Shown in pieces: positions 14,042 through 21,123 of a DNA stretch of 21,146 nucleotides. The stretch comes from an uncultured Collinsella sp. (GTDB lineage: Bacteria; Actinomycetota; Coriobacteriia; Coriobacteriales; Coriobacteriaceae). The stretch covers positions 1 through 21,146 of the forward strand of contig CABMPS010000011.1 of the NCBI GenBank assembly GCA_902388545.1, read 5' to 3'. The position numbers and the translations under genes were made by a program. Under the pieces are notes generated by a model. That model saw only the letters and a program-made list of their open reading frames with translations. It did no database searches and was not told where the DNA came from. Position 1 is the stretch's first letter, and every line of letters starts with the position of its first letter.

Positions 14042-14051
14042 ACTATCGTAT

Positions 14052-14094
14052 AAAAAACGGCCCGCACGCGTTCATCATCCGCGCATGGGCCGTT
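14052..14094 (-). terminator. Intrinsic terminator after the second PTS IIB gene
   Basis: The minus strand reads AACGGCCC, a loop region with extra GCGC pairing, then GGGCCGTT followed by further T (six in total), 8 bases after the IIB stop. Confidence 0.88.
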
Positions 14095-14102
14095 CCGGGG
14101 CG

Positions 14103-14411
14103 TTATCCCTCCATCGCAGCAATGGCTTGATCAAGAATCTTAGGCGCATTCATGCGACCAAAATCGAGCATGTCGAGCATCACGAGTTTCACGCCCGCGC
14201 GCTCCAGGTCGGCCTCGATATTCACGCGCGCATACGCTACCTGCGGGGCAAGCAGCAGAACGCCCACGCCGTCCAGATGATCTGACGCCTCGCTCACCGG
14301 CAGCGCCTCGATATCGATCTTCAAACCGCGGCCCTCTGCCTCGTGCTGCATCTTTTGCACCAGCAGGCTCGTTGACATGCCGCCGCCGCAACAAAGCAAA
14401 ATGTTCTTCAT
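14103..14411 (-). CDS. PTS Lac/Cel-family IIB component (second copy)
   Basis: IIB proteins carry phosphate from IIA to the incoming sugar through a P-loop cysteine. This 102-residue copy has LLCCGGGMSTSLLVQKM, where Cys8 aligns with the phosphorylated Cys10 of E. coli ChbB, and the later APQVAY and DFGRMNAPKIL segments of the family. It is clearly paralogous to the IIB at 15572-15874, sharing long blocks such as GMSTSLLVQKMQ and GRMNA. It begins 9 bases after the SGNH hydrolase stop with only a weak ribosome-binding site, so it is probably coupled to that gene. No separate IIA or IIC accompanies it, so it must either share those of the main operon or serve another permease. Confidence 0.93.
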   Translation of the reverse strand: MKNILLCCGGGMSTSLLVQKMQHEAEGRGLKIDIEALPVSEASDHLDGVGVLLLAPQVAYARVNIEADLERAGVKLVMLDMLDFGRMNAPKILDQAIAAMEG

Positions 14412-14420
14412 AGCTATCTT

Positions 14421-15104
14421 CTAGTCCATATCCGTCTTTGCCAGCAGTTCGGTGAGCGCGGGACGCACAATCCCCGTCAGCGCGCGATAGCCCTCATCGT
14501 TGATATGAAGGCCGTCGCCCTCTCGGTACAATTCCTCGCGCTGACGCCCATCCTCGTCAAAAAACGCAGGCGTCACGTCAACAAAAGCCACCCGTTCATC
14601 GCGGATCATATCGCGACACTGCGGTAAAACCCGACCCAGCAGGTCGTTAGAGCGCAGCACGTCCTTGCCGCTCGCCCTGCCTTCCAGGCGCTCGATGCAG
14701 GGCGTGGGCGAGCACACAAGCACGCGGCATGCCGGCAGACAGCCCAAAATCATTTCCACGATCTCGCGAATGTTGAAGGCTATGTCTTTGGGCGAGCCCA
14801 TGAGGGTATTGCCCATGTCGTTGGTGCCCACCATAATCACCACAGCCCGTGGGCGATACTTGACCACGCTCTCGTCGACCATCCACAAAAGCTCCTGAGA
14901 GGTGCCGCCGCCGATGCCGCAGTTATAGGCGCCAATACCGGGATACCAGCGCTCTACGTCGCAAAACTCCGTCAGCGAATCGCCAAAAAACACCACGCCA
15001 CCCGGCTTAGCGTCCTGGTTCGCGCGCACGATTGTAAGCATGCGCTCGAGCTGAAACTCGCGCATCTGGCAATAACGCGGGTTGTACTCCATTCCCCGTC
15101 TCAC
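14421..15104 (-). CDS. SGNH/GDSL-family hydrolase, possible carbohydrate deacetylase
   Basis: The 227-residue protein has all four SGNH blocks: VVFFGDSLTEF with nucleophile Ser43, the glycine block GIGGGTS (63-69), VGTNDMGN with oxyanion Asn95, and EGDGLHIN with catalytic Asp197 and His200. There is no signal peptide, so it acts in the cytosol. Such enzymes range from lysophospholipases to acetyl-esterases. Placed between two PTS modules it plausibly removes acetyl groups from imported phosphorylated oligosaccharides, by analogy with mannan-utilisation loci; this is inference. The start is GTG at 15104, preceded by GGGGAG with a 7-base gap; an ATG four codons later (15092) lacks a good site. 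A terminator lies upstream (15137-15171), so expression needs read-through or its own promoter. Confidence 0.88.
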   Translation of the reverse strand: MRRGMEYNPRYCQMREFQLERMLTIVRANQDAKPGGVVFFGDSLTEFCDVERWYPGIGAYNCGIGGGTSQELLWMVDESVVKYRPRAVVIMVGTNDMGNTLMGSPKDIAFNIREIVEMILGCLPACRVLVCSPTPCIERLEGRASGKDVLRSNDLLGRVLPQCRDMIRDERVAFVDVTPAFFDEDGRQREELYREGDGLHINDEGYRALTGIVRPALTELLAKTDMD

Positions 15105-15136
15105 TATCGATCTCCCCTATATCTGAATCTTGATAG

Positions 15137-15171
15137 AAAAATGGCGCCGGGAGGCGGAGGTTCCCGGCGCC
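15137..15171 (-). terminator. Intrinsic terminator after the PTS IIA gene
   Basis: Perfect 10-base arms GGCGCCGGGA/TCCCGGCGCC with a 9-base loop, then ATTTTT on the minus strand. A second small hairpin GGACCG-CA-CGGTCC (15197-15210) sits between it and the IIA stop. Confidence 0.88.
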
Positions 15172-15229
15172 CGTCAAAGGGACTGTGTTGTCTGTTGGAC
15201 CGCACGGTCCATCGCGGCGATAACGCCGA

Positions 15230-15562
15230 CTAGGCCTGAAGTGCCTGCAGCAGCTTATGGACCTCGATGAGCTCCGTGGCCATGACGCGCATGGTCTCGG
15301 TGCCGGCCATCTGGTCCTCGGCATGCAGCAGAATCAGCGGGGCCTCGCCGTTGCGCTCGCCGTTGGCCTCCTTTTTGAGGAGCCCCATATGGACATCGTG
15401 GCCACCGTTGTAAGCCTCGTCGCCCTGCTTGATAAGTTCCTCGGCGGCGTCAAAATCGCCCTCCTTGGCCTTTTGCACGGCATTGATATACATGCTCTTG
15501 GCGGTGCCGACGTAGCTGATGATCTCGAAGCAGGTCATCTGCAGTTCGTTCATATCCTCCAT
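15230..15562 (-). CDS. PTS Lac/Cel-family IIA component
   Basis: IIA accepts phosphate from HPr on a histidine and passes it to IIB. The product shows NELQMTCFEIISYVGTAKSMYINA near the N-terminus and the active-site segment LLLHAEDQMAGTETMR, where the histidine of HAEDQ is phosphorylated and the aspartate binds the trimer's metal ion. I chose the ATG at 15562 (110 residues), which has AGGTG 6 bases upstream; a GTG at 15571, directly abutting the IIB stop, would add three residues. It is the last gene of the GH1-IIC-IIB-IIA run and ends at a terminator. Its length is typical of the trimeric helical IIA family. Confidence 0.93.
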   Translation of the reverse strand: MEDMNELQMTCFEIISYVGTAKSMYINAVQKAKEGDFDAAEELIKQGDEAYNGGHDVHMGLLKKEANGERNGEAPLILLHAEDQMAGTETMRVMATELIEVHKLLQALQA

Positions 15563-15571
15563 GTGCTGCAC

Positions 15572-15874
15572 CTAGCCCATCACGCTGACGCAGTGGTCGA
15601 TGATGCCGGCAGCGTTCATGCGGCCGTAATCGACCATGTTGATGACTTCGACCGGGAAACGGCCGGCGGCCTCCTTCTCAAAATCGCCCTTGGTGTAGCC
15701 AATCTGCGGGCCGAGCAGCAAGATGTCGCACTCGTCCAGGTGATCGTGGGCCTCGTTCATGGGGCGAGCCTCGACCTCAATGTCCAGACCGCGGCTCGCG
15801 ACCTCGGCCTGCATCTTCTGGACCAGCAGGCTCGTGGACATGCCGGCATTGCAGCAAAGCATGATCTTCTTCAT
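15572..15874 (-). CDS. PTS Lac/Cel-family IIB component
   Basis: The 100-residue protein has the phosphocysteine loop MLCCNAGMSTSLLVQKM (Cys8) and the family's LLLGPQIGY segment. It is the IIB of the main uptake operon, between IIC and IIA, with essentially no gap to IIA. GGAGG lies 5 bases before the ATG. A perfect hairpin (15891-15905) sits directly before that site. It is paralogous to the IIB at 14103-14411. Confidence 0.95.
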   Translation of the reverse strand: MKKIMLCCNAGMSTSLLVQKMQAEVASRGLDIEVEARPMNEAHDHLDECDILLLGPQIGYTKGDFEKEAAGRFPVEVINMVDYGRMNAAGIIDHCVSVMG

Positions 15875-15890
15875 GGTTTCCTCCTTATAA

Positions 15891-15905
15891 CTGCGCGGCG
15901 CGCAG
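15891..15905 (-). other. Hairpin directly upstream of the PTS IIB ribosome-binding site
   Basis: CTGCGC-3-GCGCAG is a perfect 6-base stem that ends about 5 bases before AAGGAGG. It could stabilise a processed transcript or tune translation. Confidence 0.4.
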
Positions 15906-15974
15906 ACGACAACTGGTTTTATTCCTTGTGGCTACTGTACCCACCCCCTGTGCCTCAACACAAGAGGAGAGCCG

Positions 15975-16003
15975 CGGACACCGGCACCGCGTACCGGCGC
16001 CCG
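15975..16003 (-). other. Intercistronic 13-base hairpin between PTS IIC and IIB
   Basis: Read on the minus strand, a 13-base-pair stem with three wobble pairs and a 3-base loop, 25 bases after the IIC stop. It has no T tract, so it more likely protects or punctuates the IIC transcript end than terminates fully. Confidence 0.5.
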
Positions 16004-16028
16004 CAACGGTGGAAGGGAAAACGAACGT

Positions 16029-17381
16029 TTAGGCGTTCTGCTCGGCAAGGGCCTCCTGCTTGGCAATGGCCTTCTCGGAGATCCTCATAAAGGGCAGGTA
16101 GACGGCCATGCCGATGACAAGCTCGAGCGCCTGCCACACGCCAGCGCGCCAGTCGAAGCCCGTGGCAAGCAGAGCGTTGATGACGGGAGGCATGGTCCAA
16201 GGCACCTGGGCAATGCAAGGGCTGATGATACCCGCGCAGGTCAGGGCATAGGTGGCGCCGATGAACAGGTCGGGAAGAAGCACGAACGGAATCATGAGCG
16301 GCAGGTTGTACACGACGGGGTAGCCGTAAATAACCGGCTCGTTGATGTTAAACAGGCCAGGAACGATAGCCATCTTAGCAACGGTCTTGGAAGCCTTGTT
16401 CTTGGAGAACAGGAAGGTATCGAGCAGGAGCATGAGGGTGCAGCCCGAGCCGCCGATAAGGGCGAAGCTGTTGACGATCTGCATGTTCATGTAGTGGTCG
16501 GGCTGGATGGTGCCGCCGGCGGCAAAGGTAGCCATGTTGTCGACGATGAGCATGGTCAGGATCGGCTCGACGGTAGCGCCAGAGATGGTGGACTGGTGAA
16601 TACCGACGCAGAACAGCAGGTTCGCAAGGGTGTAGATGAGGATAACAGCCCACGGACCGGCGTTCATGATGCTCTTGAGCGGGTTGGAGATGCACGTGGA
16701 GATGATGGTGCACAGATCGGTGCCGGCAAACACGGCGAGCAGCGCTGCGGCAACTGCGAAGATCGAAAGGTTGAGCAGCATCGGGATCATGACGTTAAAG
16801 GAGTTGGAGACCGCGGGGGGCACGCCCTCGCCCAGCTTAACCTTAAGCTTCTCGACGCCGGAGATCTTGATGAAGAGCGTGACGGAGAGCAGGGCGATGA
16901 TAATAGCCGCGAACAGACCGTTGGTACCGGTGTTGGCAGTCGAAAGGGCGCCCGTGACCTCGGCAGAGGTGATCTTGTCGGTGAGCAGCGGGCTCGTGGC
17001 GGCAAGCGTGGCGGTAATCTGCTGCGGCATCATGATAACGAAAGCGGAGATGGCGACGACCACGCAGGCAAGCGGGTTATCGAAGCGCTCGTTCTTAGCG
17101 AGGCTGTAGCCAATCAGTCCTGCCAAGATAATGGCAGAGACGTTGAGGGTGCCCAGCGTAATTGCCGAACCCCAGGTCTGAAGGTTGGCAAGACCCGCCG
17201 CATCGAGCGGGAACAGAGGGAACACGACGTTGTTAATAAGAACCGCGATACCCGCAAGGATATAGAGCGGCGTGATGGTTGCGAAGGCATCGCGCAGGGA
17301 ACGCAGGTGAACCTGGTTTCCCACCTTCGCAGAGACCTCGGCAAATTTGTCGAGGAAGCTCTTTCCGTTTTCACTGGCCAT
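16029..17381 (-). CDS. PTS Lac/Cel-family IIC permease (beta-oligosaccharide)
   Basis: IIC is the membrane channel that carries the sugar in while IIB phosphorylates it. The 450-residue product has about ten hydrophobic segments, FCVGIHQSTISGATV with His262, and the substrate loop GLFNINEPVIYGYPVVYN with Glu348. These correspond to the His and Glu that contact the sugar in the structurally known diacetylchitobiose permease ChbC. Components are separate polypeptides, as in cellobiose, chitobiose and glucomannan systems, rather than fused as in lactose IICB. AGGAG lies 5 bases before the ATG. It follows GH1 by 120 bases that hold two hairpins. Confidence 0.95.
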   Translation of the reverse strand: MASENGKSFLDKFAEVSAKVGNQVHLRSLRDAFATITPLYILAGIAVLINNVVFPLFPLDAAGLANLQTWGSAITLGTLNVSAIILAGLIGYSLAKNERFDNPLACVVVAISAFVIMMPQQITATLAATSPLLTDKITSAEVTGALSTANTGTNGLFAAIIIALLSVTLFIKISGVEKLKVKLGEGVPPAVSNSFNVMIPMLLNLSIFAVAAALLAVFAGTDLCTIISTCISNPLKSIMNAGPWAVILIYTLANLLFCVGIHQSTISGATVEPILTMLIVDNMATFAAGGTIQPDHYMNMQIVNSFALIGGSGCTLMLLLDTFLFSKNKASKTVAKMAIVPGLFNINEPVIYGYPVVYNLPLMIPFVLLPDLFIGATYALTCAGIISPCIAQVPWTMPPVINALLATGFDWRAGVWQALELVIGMAVYLPFMRISEKAIAKQEALAEQNA

Positions 17382-17463
17382 GATTGCTCCTAACTATCAA
17401 ATCCGGCCTTTTCCTATGCGCACGGTGGTCTGTCGCCCTTTGCCACCAGATGTGCCATATTTT

Positions 17464-17496
17464 GCGCGCGGCGGCGCGCGGTCTGGGCGTTTGCCC
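17464..17496 (-). other. Two hairpins in the GH1-IIC gap
   Basis: GCGCGC-4-GCGCGC (17464-17479) and GGGC-4-GCCC (17485-17496) follow the GH1 stop on the minus strand. Neither has a T tract. They may reduce read-through from the enzyme gene into the PTS genes or mark a processing site. Confidence 0.4.
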
Positions 17497-17501
17497 GGTC
17501 G

Positions 17502-18902
17502 CTAGTCAACCACGTGGGTCGTTGCGACCTGCTTGAGCCAAGCTGCCGACTTCTTAAGGCGGCGCTTGTAACCGTCCATGAGGTCGACCTCGACAAAGCC
17601 GTAACGGTTCTTGAAGGCATTAGCCCAAGACCAGTTATCGATGACGGCCCAATAATGGTATCCGCGGCATTTGGCGCCCTCGGCGATTGCCTTGGCGACC
17701 CACTCCAGGTGCTGGCGCACAAAGTCGATGCGGTAGTCGTCCTGAATGGTGCCCTCGGCGTCACGGTTCTTGTATTCGTCCATGATGCCGATGCCGTTCT
17801 CGGATACAAACCACTCAAGATCGGGATAGTTCTTAACGCAGTCCATGCCAAAGTCGTAAAGACCCTGCGGGTAGATCTCCCAGCCGCGGCTCTCGTTCAT
17901 AACGGCGTCGGGCCACACGTACTCGTCGGCAAAGTGCGGCAGACCGTACTGGTCGATCTTGCTCGCCGGAGCCTGAACGCGCGTGGGATGGTAGTAGTTG
18001 CAGCCGAGCCAGTCGACAACACCCTGCTTGAGGATCTCTTGGTCGCCGGCACGGAACGGGAGTTTAACGCCGCCCTCGGCCAAGCTGTCGAGCACGTCGG
18101 CGGGAAGCTCGCCCTTGGTAATAAGGTCAAGCCACCAGCGATTGTTGATACCGCTGGTCATACGCACGGCCTCGAGGTCCGCCTCGCTGGGGTTCTCCTT
18201 GGTGTAGACCGGGGTAAAGCAGTTGATCATGCCGATCTTGGCATCGGCGCGAACGGCTCCCTCGTCATAGGCGCGGCGATAGTTGGCCACGGCCAGCGCG
18301 TGCGCCAGCGAGATGTGATACTGAACGGTGCGAGCGCGGTTATAGTCATGGAGCTGCGGGAACCACACGCCCTCCTGGTAGCGCTGCTCGGGCTCGACGA
18401 TGGGCTCGTTAAAGGTGAACCAGTACTTAATCTCCTGGCCAAACTCGCGGAAGGCAACGTCGGCGTAATGAGCGTAAGCCTCGACGACCTCACGGCTCTC
18501 CCAACCACCACGGTCAAAGAGGTAGGTGGGCATGTCAAAGTGGTACAGGTTGACGAACGGCTCCAGGCCGGCCTCGCGAGAGGCACGGAACAGCTCGTGA
18601 TACCACGCGGCGCCCTCCTCATTAAGGTTGCCGTCGACATCGAGCAGACGACTCCACTGGATGGAGGTGCGGTAGGTATCCAGGCCCAAGTCCTTCAAAA
18701 TACGAAGGTCCTCCTGGTACTTGGCCATAAAGTCATTGCCGGCATAAGAGCCAACGCGGTTATAGAACGAATCCAGATCCTGGATGGACCAGGTGTCCCA
18801 CAGGTTCTCGAGCTTGCCGCCCTGGTTCCATTGGCCCTCAGTCTGCGGGCCGGACATAGCGGCGCCAAAGAAGAAGTCGCCGGGCAGCTGATACTGTGCC
18901 AT
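17502..18902 (-). CDS. Glycoside hydrolase family 1, phospho-beta-glycosidase
   Basis: This retaining enzyme should cleave the 6-phosphorylated beta-glycoside delivered by the PTS. The 466-residue TIM-barrel protein has the acid/base Glu166 in FTFNEP and the nucleophile Glu368 in VSENGIG. In the phosphate-binding segment DNWSWANAFKNRYGF, Ser425 and Tyr434 match the Ser428 and Tyr437 of Lactococcus LacG, which marks a phospho-glycosidase rather than a plain glucosidase. The matching lysine position is Asn432, with a lysine one residue before (Lys431). Trp426 resembles the LacG tryptophan linked to galactoside use, so glucose, mannose or galactose specificity is open. It is the first gene of the operon, with AGGA 5 bases before the ATG and a promoter at 19066-19093. 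Confidence 0.92.
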   Translation of the reverse strand: MAQYQLPGDFFFGAAMSGPQTEGQWNQGGKLENLWDTWSIQDLDSFYNRVGSYAGNDFMAKYQEDLRILKDLGLDTYRTSIQWSRLLDVDGNLNEEGAAWYHELFRASREAGLEPFVNLYHFDMPTYLFDRGGWESREVVEAYAHYADVAFREFGQEIKYWFTFNEPIVEPEQRYQEGVWFPQLHDYNRARTVQYHISLAHALAVANYRRAYDEGAVRADAKIGMINCFTPVYTKENPSEADLEAVRMTSGINNRWWLDLITKGELPADVLDSLAEGGVKLPFRAGDQEILKQGVVDWLGCNYYHPTRVQAPASKIDQYGLPHFADEYVWPDAVMNESRGWEIYPQGLYDFGMDCVKNYPDLEWFVSENGIGIMDEYKNRDAEGTIQDDYRIDFVRQHLEWVAKAIAEGAKCRGYHYWAVIDNWSWANAFKNRYGFVEVDLMDGYKRRLKKSAAWLKQVATTHVVD

Positions 18903-19025
18903 CGAAGTCCTCGCTTTCGTGTTCTAGAGCTTCCGGTTGGAGACGGGTTTGCCTTGGCAGGTTATCCGGCGCGGGCGCGCACCGGTTACCTGGATATCCA
19001 ACCCGCCAAAACATAACCGTCCCCA

Positions 19026-19054
19026 AACGGTCCTGCCGTTCGGCAGGGTCCGTT
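19026..19054 (-). other. Hairpin at the start of the GH1 operon leader
   Basis: AACGG.CCTGCC-GTTC-GGCAGG..CCGTT forms an 11-pair stem with a small internal asymmetry. It would lie at the very 5' end of the transcript from the predicted promoter. The remaining 120 bases of leader include the palindrome TGGATATCCA and a GC-rich stem near 18960-18990. No T tract follows, so it is not an ordinary terminator. Confidence 0.5.
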
Positions 19055-19065
19055 CGTTGTCCATA

Positions 19066-19093
19066 ACTATAGCGCTCTAATTTTATAAGTAAA
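19066..19093 (-). promoter_or_regulatory. Promoter of the GH1-PTS operon
   Basis: On the minus strand TTTACT (19093-19088) and TATAGT (19071-19066) are 16 bases apart in AT-rich DNA, each one or two bases from consensus. It predicts a leader of about 155 bases before the GH1 start. Confidence 0.5.
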
Positions 19094-19136
19094 GCGTCTT
19101 TTTCTTTTTTCTTTCTCGAACTTCTTAGATAAGAGT

Positions 19137-19183
19137 TATATGGATGCCTCGCAGAGGGTTATACTTACTTTTGTATCCATGTA
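19137..19183. promoter_or_regulatory. Candidate operator pair for the GntR regulator
   Basis: GCATCCATATA on the minus strand (19147-19137) and GTATCCATGTA on the plus strand (19173-19183) match at 9 of 11 positions in opposite orientation. They flank a plus-strand TATACT (19160-19165), the likely -10 of gntR. Binding here could repress both divergent operons. This is inference from position. Confidence 0.35.
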
Positions 19184-19201
19184 TGTCGGAAAGGGGGTTC
19201 C

Positions 19202-19921
19202 ATGATTCCCAAATACGAGGCGATAGCTGCGGATATCCGTCGAAGCATCGAGGACGGCGCTCTTAAGCCGGGTGACAAGCTGCCCACCGTCGTTGAGTTC
19301 TGTGAGCTCTATAGCGTTTCTAAAATCACCGTCAAACGAGCGATTGAGCAGATTACCGAGGAAGGCCTTATTACCAGCCGGCGCGGATCGGGTACCTACG
19401 TTAAGGACACGGCGGGGCTTCCCGGCAAGGCATTTTTCCAGGGCAAAAACGACCGCGCCGCGGGTTTTTCGCATGAGCACCGCGGGGAGAAGGTGTCCTC
19501 GGTGGTCTACGATTTCTCGATTGTCAATCCACCGGCGGATGTCGCCGCCCAGCTGGGAATTGCCGAGGACGACTTTGCCTATCACATCGTGCGCGTGCGC
19601 CAGGTCGACGAGAAGCCCATCGTCATCGAGTACACCTACATGCCTCTCGAACTGATACCGGGCCTTAGAAAGAAGGACCTATACGGATCGGTCTATAGCT
19701 TTATCCGTGAGCAATGCGGGCTGAAGATTTCGAGCTTCCACCGCACCATCCGTGCCGTGGCGGCAACCGAGGAAGAAGCCGAGCGTCTGGACACCGAACC
19801 CGGCGCCCCCCTGCTCGAGCTCAACCAGATTGGCTTCTTGGATAGCGGCACCGCCTTTGAGCATTCGATCTCGCGCAACGTTGGTGACCGCTTTGAGCTG
19901 CACAACGTAACGTTGGCATAG
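19202..19921 (+). CDS. GntR-family transcriptional regulator with UTRA ligand domain (HutC subfamily)
   Basis: The regulator likely represses the divergent uptake operon until a phosphorylated sugar binds. The 239-residue protein has an N-terminal winged helix-turn-helix (about 1-68: IPKYEAIAADIRRSI, then LPTVVEFCELYSVSKITVKRAIEQITEEGLITSRRGSGTYV) and a C-terminal UTRA domain (about 90-237), including the typical IVRVRQVDEKPIVIEYTYMPLELIPGL and a closing EHSISRNVGDRFEL. AAAGGGGG precedes the ATG. It is divergent from GH1, across a 299-base gap, and upstream of mannose-6-phosphate isomerase. The nearest functional model is GmuR of Bacillus subtilis, which also has this architecture and context. 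Confidence 0.93.
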   Translation: MIPKYEAIAADIRRSIEDGALKPGDKLPTVVEFCELYSVSKITVKRAIEQITEEGLITSRRGSGTYVKDTAGLPGKAFFQGKNDRAAGFSHEHRGEKVSSVVYDFSIVNPPADVAAQLGIAEDDFAYHIVRVRQVDEKPIVIEYTYMPLELIPGLRKKDLYGSVYSFIREQCGLKISSFHRTIRAVAATEEEAERLDTEPGAPLLELNQIGFLDSGTAFEHSISRNVGDRFELHNVTLA

Positions 19922-19994
19922 TTTTGTAGTCATGCGGGCGCTCGTTACGGCTCGTTTAGAGTGGGCGGCCGCGCAACACCATGGGGGTATGAAC

Positions 19995-20927
19995 ATGTCC
20001 GATTTGATTAAACTGACGCCGATCTTCCACGAGAAGATCTGGGGCGGCCGCCAGCTCGAAACCGTATTTGGCTACGACATTCCCGAGGGTCCCATCGGTG
20101 AATGCTGGGCCATCTCGGCCCACCCCAACGGCGACTGCCAGATTGCAGAGGGCCCGTATGCCGGCCACACGCTGTCGTGGCTGTGGGCCGAGCACCGTGA
20201 GCTTTTTGGCAACTGCGAGGGCAAGGAGTTCCCGCTGCTCATTAAGATTCTGGACGCCAAGGACGACCTTTCGATCCAGATTCACCCCAACGACGAGTAC
20301 GCCGCCGAGCACGAGAACGGCAGCCTGGGCAAGACCGAGTGCTGGTATGTGCTGGACTGCGAGCCCGGCGCCACGATCATCGTCGGCCAGCGCGCGCATG
20401 ACCGCGCCGAGGCCGCACAGATGATCAAGGACGGCCGCTGGGACGACATGCTCAACGTGCTGCCGATCCACAAGGGCGACTTTTTCCAGATTGACTCCGG
20501 TACCGTGCACGCCATCAAGACCGGCACGCTCATTTTGGAGACGCAGCAGTCGAGCGATGTGACCTATCGCCTGTACGACTATGACCGCCCCGGCACCGAC
20601 GGCAAGCTGCGCCCGCTGCACATTGAGCAGAGCCTCGACTGCATCGATTTTGATGTTCAGGCTCCGACCGACGGCAACGTGACCGCGCCCGAGGTCGATG
20701 GCGTGACCGAGCTCGAGTCCAACCCCTGCTACACCGTCGATCGCGTGCGCGTCGACGGCAACAAGACCCTCGATCAGCGCTGGCCCTTCATGTGCCTGTC
20801 GGTCATCGACGGCGAAGGCACCGTCTGCGGCGACCCCGTCCACAAGGGAAGCCACCTGCTAGCCCCGAGCACCGTCAGCTCCATCGACCTCGAAGGCAAG
20901 ATGGAACTGATCATCAGCCACCTCTAG
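19995..20927 (+). CDS. manA: Mannose-6-phosphate isomerase, class I
   Basis: This zinc cupin enzyme interconverts mannose-6-phosphate and fructose-6-phosphate. The 310-residue protein has the zinc ligands in LSIQIHPND (Gln95, His97), GKTECWYVLD (Glu115) and DSGTVHAI (His172), plus LIKILDAKDDL just before the first motif. Its short form matches Firmicute ManA/GmuF rather than the longer enterobacterial enzyme. The ATG at 19995 is 7 bases after GGGGG; the ATG two codons earlier is too close to that site, and the upstream open frame has no similarity. It follows gntR by 73 bases and is probably co-transcribed. Its presence points to a mannose-containing substrate for the PTS operon, though ManA is also a general enzyme. 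Confidence 0.95.
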   Translation: MSDLIKLTPIFHEKIWGGRQLETVFGYDIPEGPIGECWAISAHPNGDCQIAEGPYAGHTLSWLWAEHRELFGNCEGKEFPLLIKILDAKDDLSIQIHPNDEYAAEHENGSLGKTECWYVLDCEPGATIIVGQRAHDRAEAAQMIKDGRWDDMLNVLPIHKGDFFQIDSGTVHAIKTGTLILETQQSSDVTYRLYDYDRPGTDGKLRPLHIEQSLDCIDFDVQAPTDGNVTAPEVDGVTELESNPCYTVDRVRVDGNKTLDQRWPFMCLSVIDGEGTVCGDPVHKGSHLLAPSTVSSIDLEGKMELIISHL

Positions 20928-20953
20928 GTCGCAACAACAACCAAAACGAAACA

Positions 20954-20988
20954 AGGGGCTCCCCCGCTCATCAAACGGGAGAGCCCCT
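20954..20988 (+). terminator. Hairpin after manA, probable terminator without a clear T tract
   Basis: AGGGGCTC.CCCG-(9)-CGGG.GAGCCCCT forms a 12-pair stem 26 bases after the manA stop. What follows (ACTCACATC) is not T-rich; the minus-strand side is slightly more T-rich. Likely the end of the gntR-manA transcript. Confidence 0.5.
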
Positions 20989-21027
20989 ACTCACATCTAT
21001 TTATCAGCCCACCCGGCTCTCCAGACC

Positions 21028-21056
21028 AAAAAGCGAACGAGCAAAGCGACGTTCGC
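21028..21056 (-). terminator. Minus-strand intrinsic terminator for a transcript entering from the right
   Basis: GCGAACG-(10)-CGTTCGC followed by TTTTT on the minus strand. It implies a minus-strand transcript that ends here, convergent with manA; its gene would lie mostly beyond the window. Confidence 0.5.
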
Positions 21057-21123
21057 AAGCAACGTTACCCAAGGCCCCGGACAGGCGCCATGGACAACGT
21101 CGATCGCGAGTTCCGCACGAGCC

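Noticed and set aside
17514..19016. A 500-codon plus-strand open frame opposite the GH1 gene
   Set aside because: It is fully antisense to a complete GH1 enzyme and runs into the leader; no domain is recognisable.
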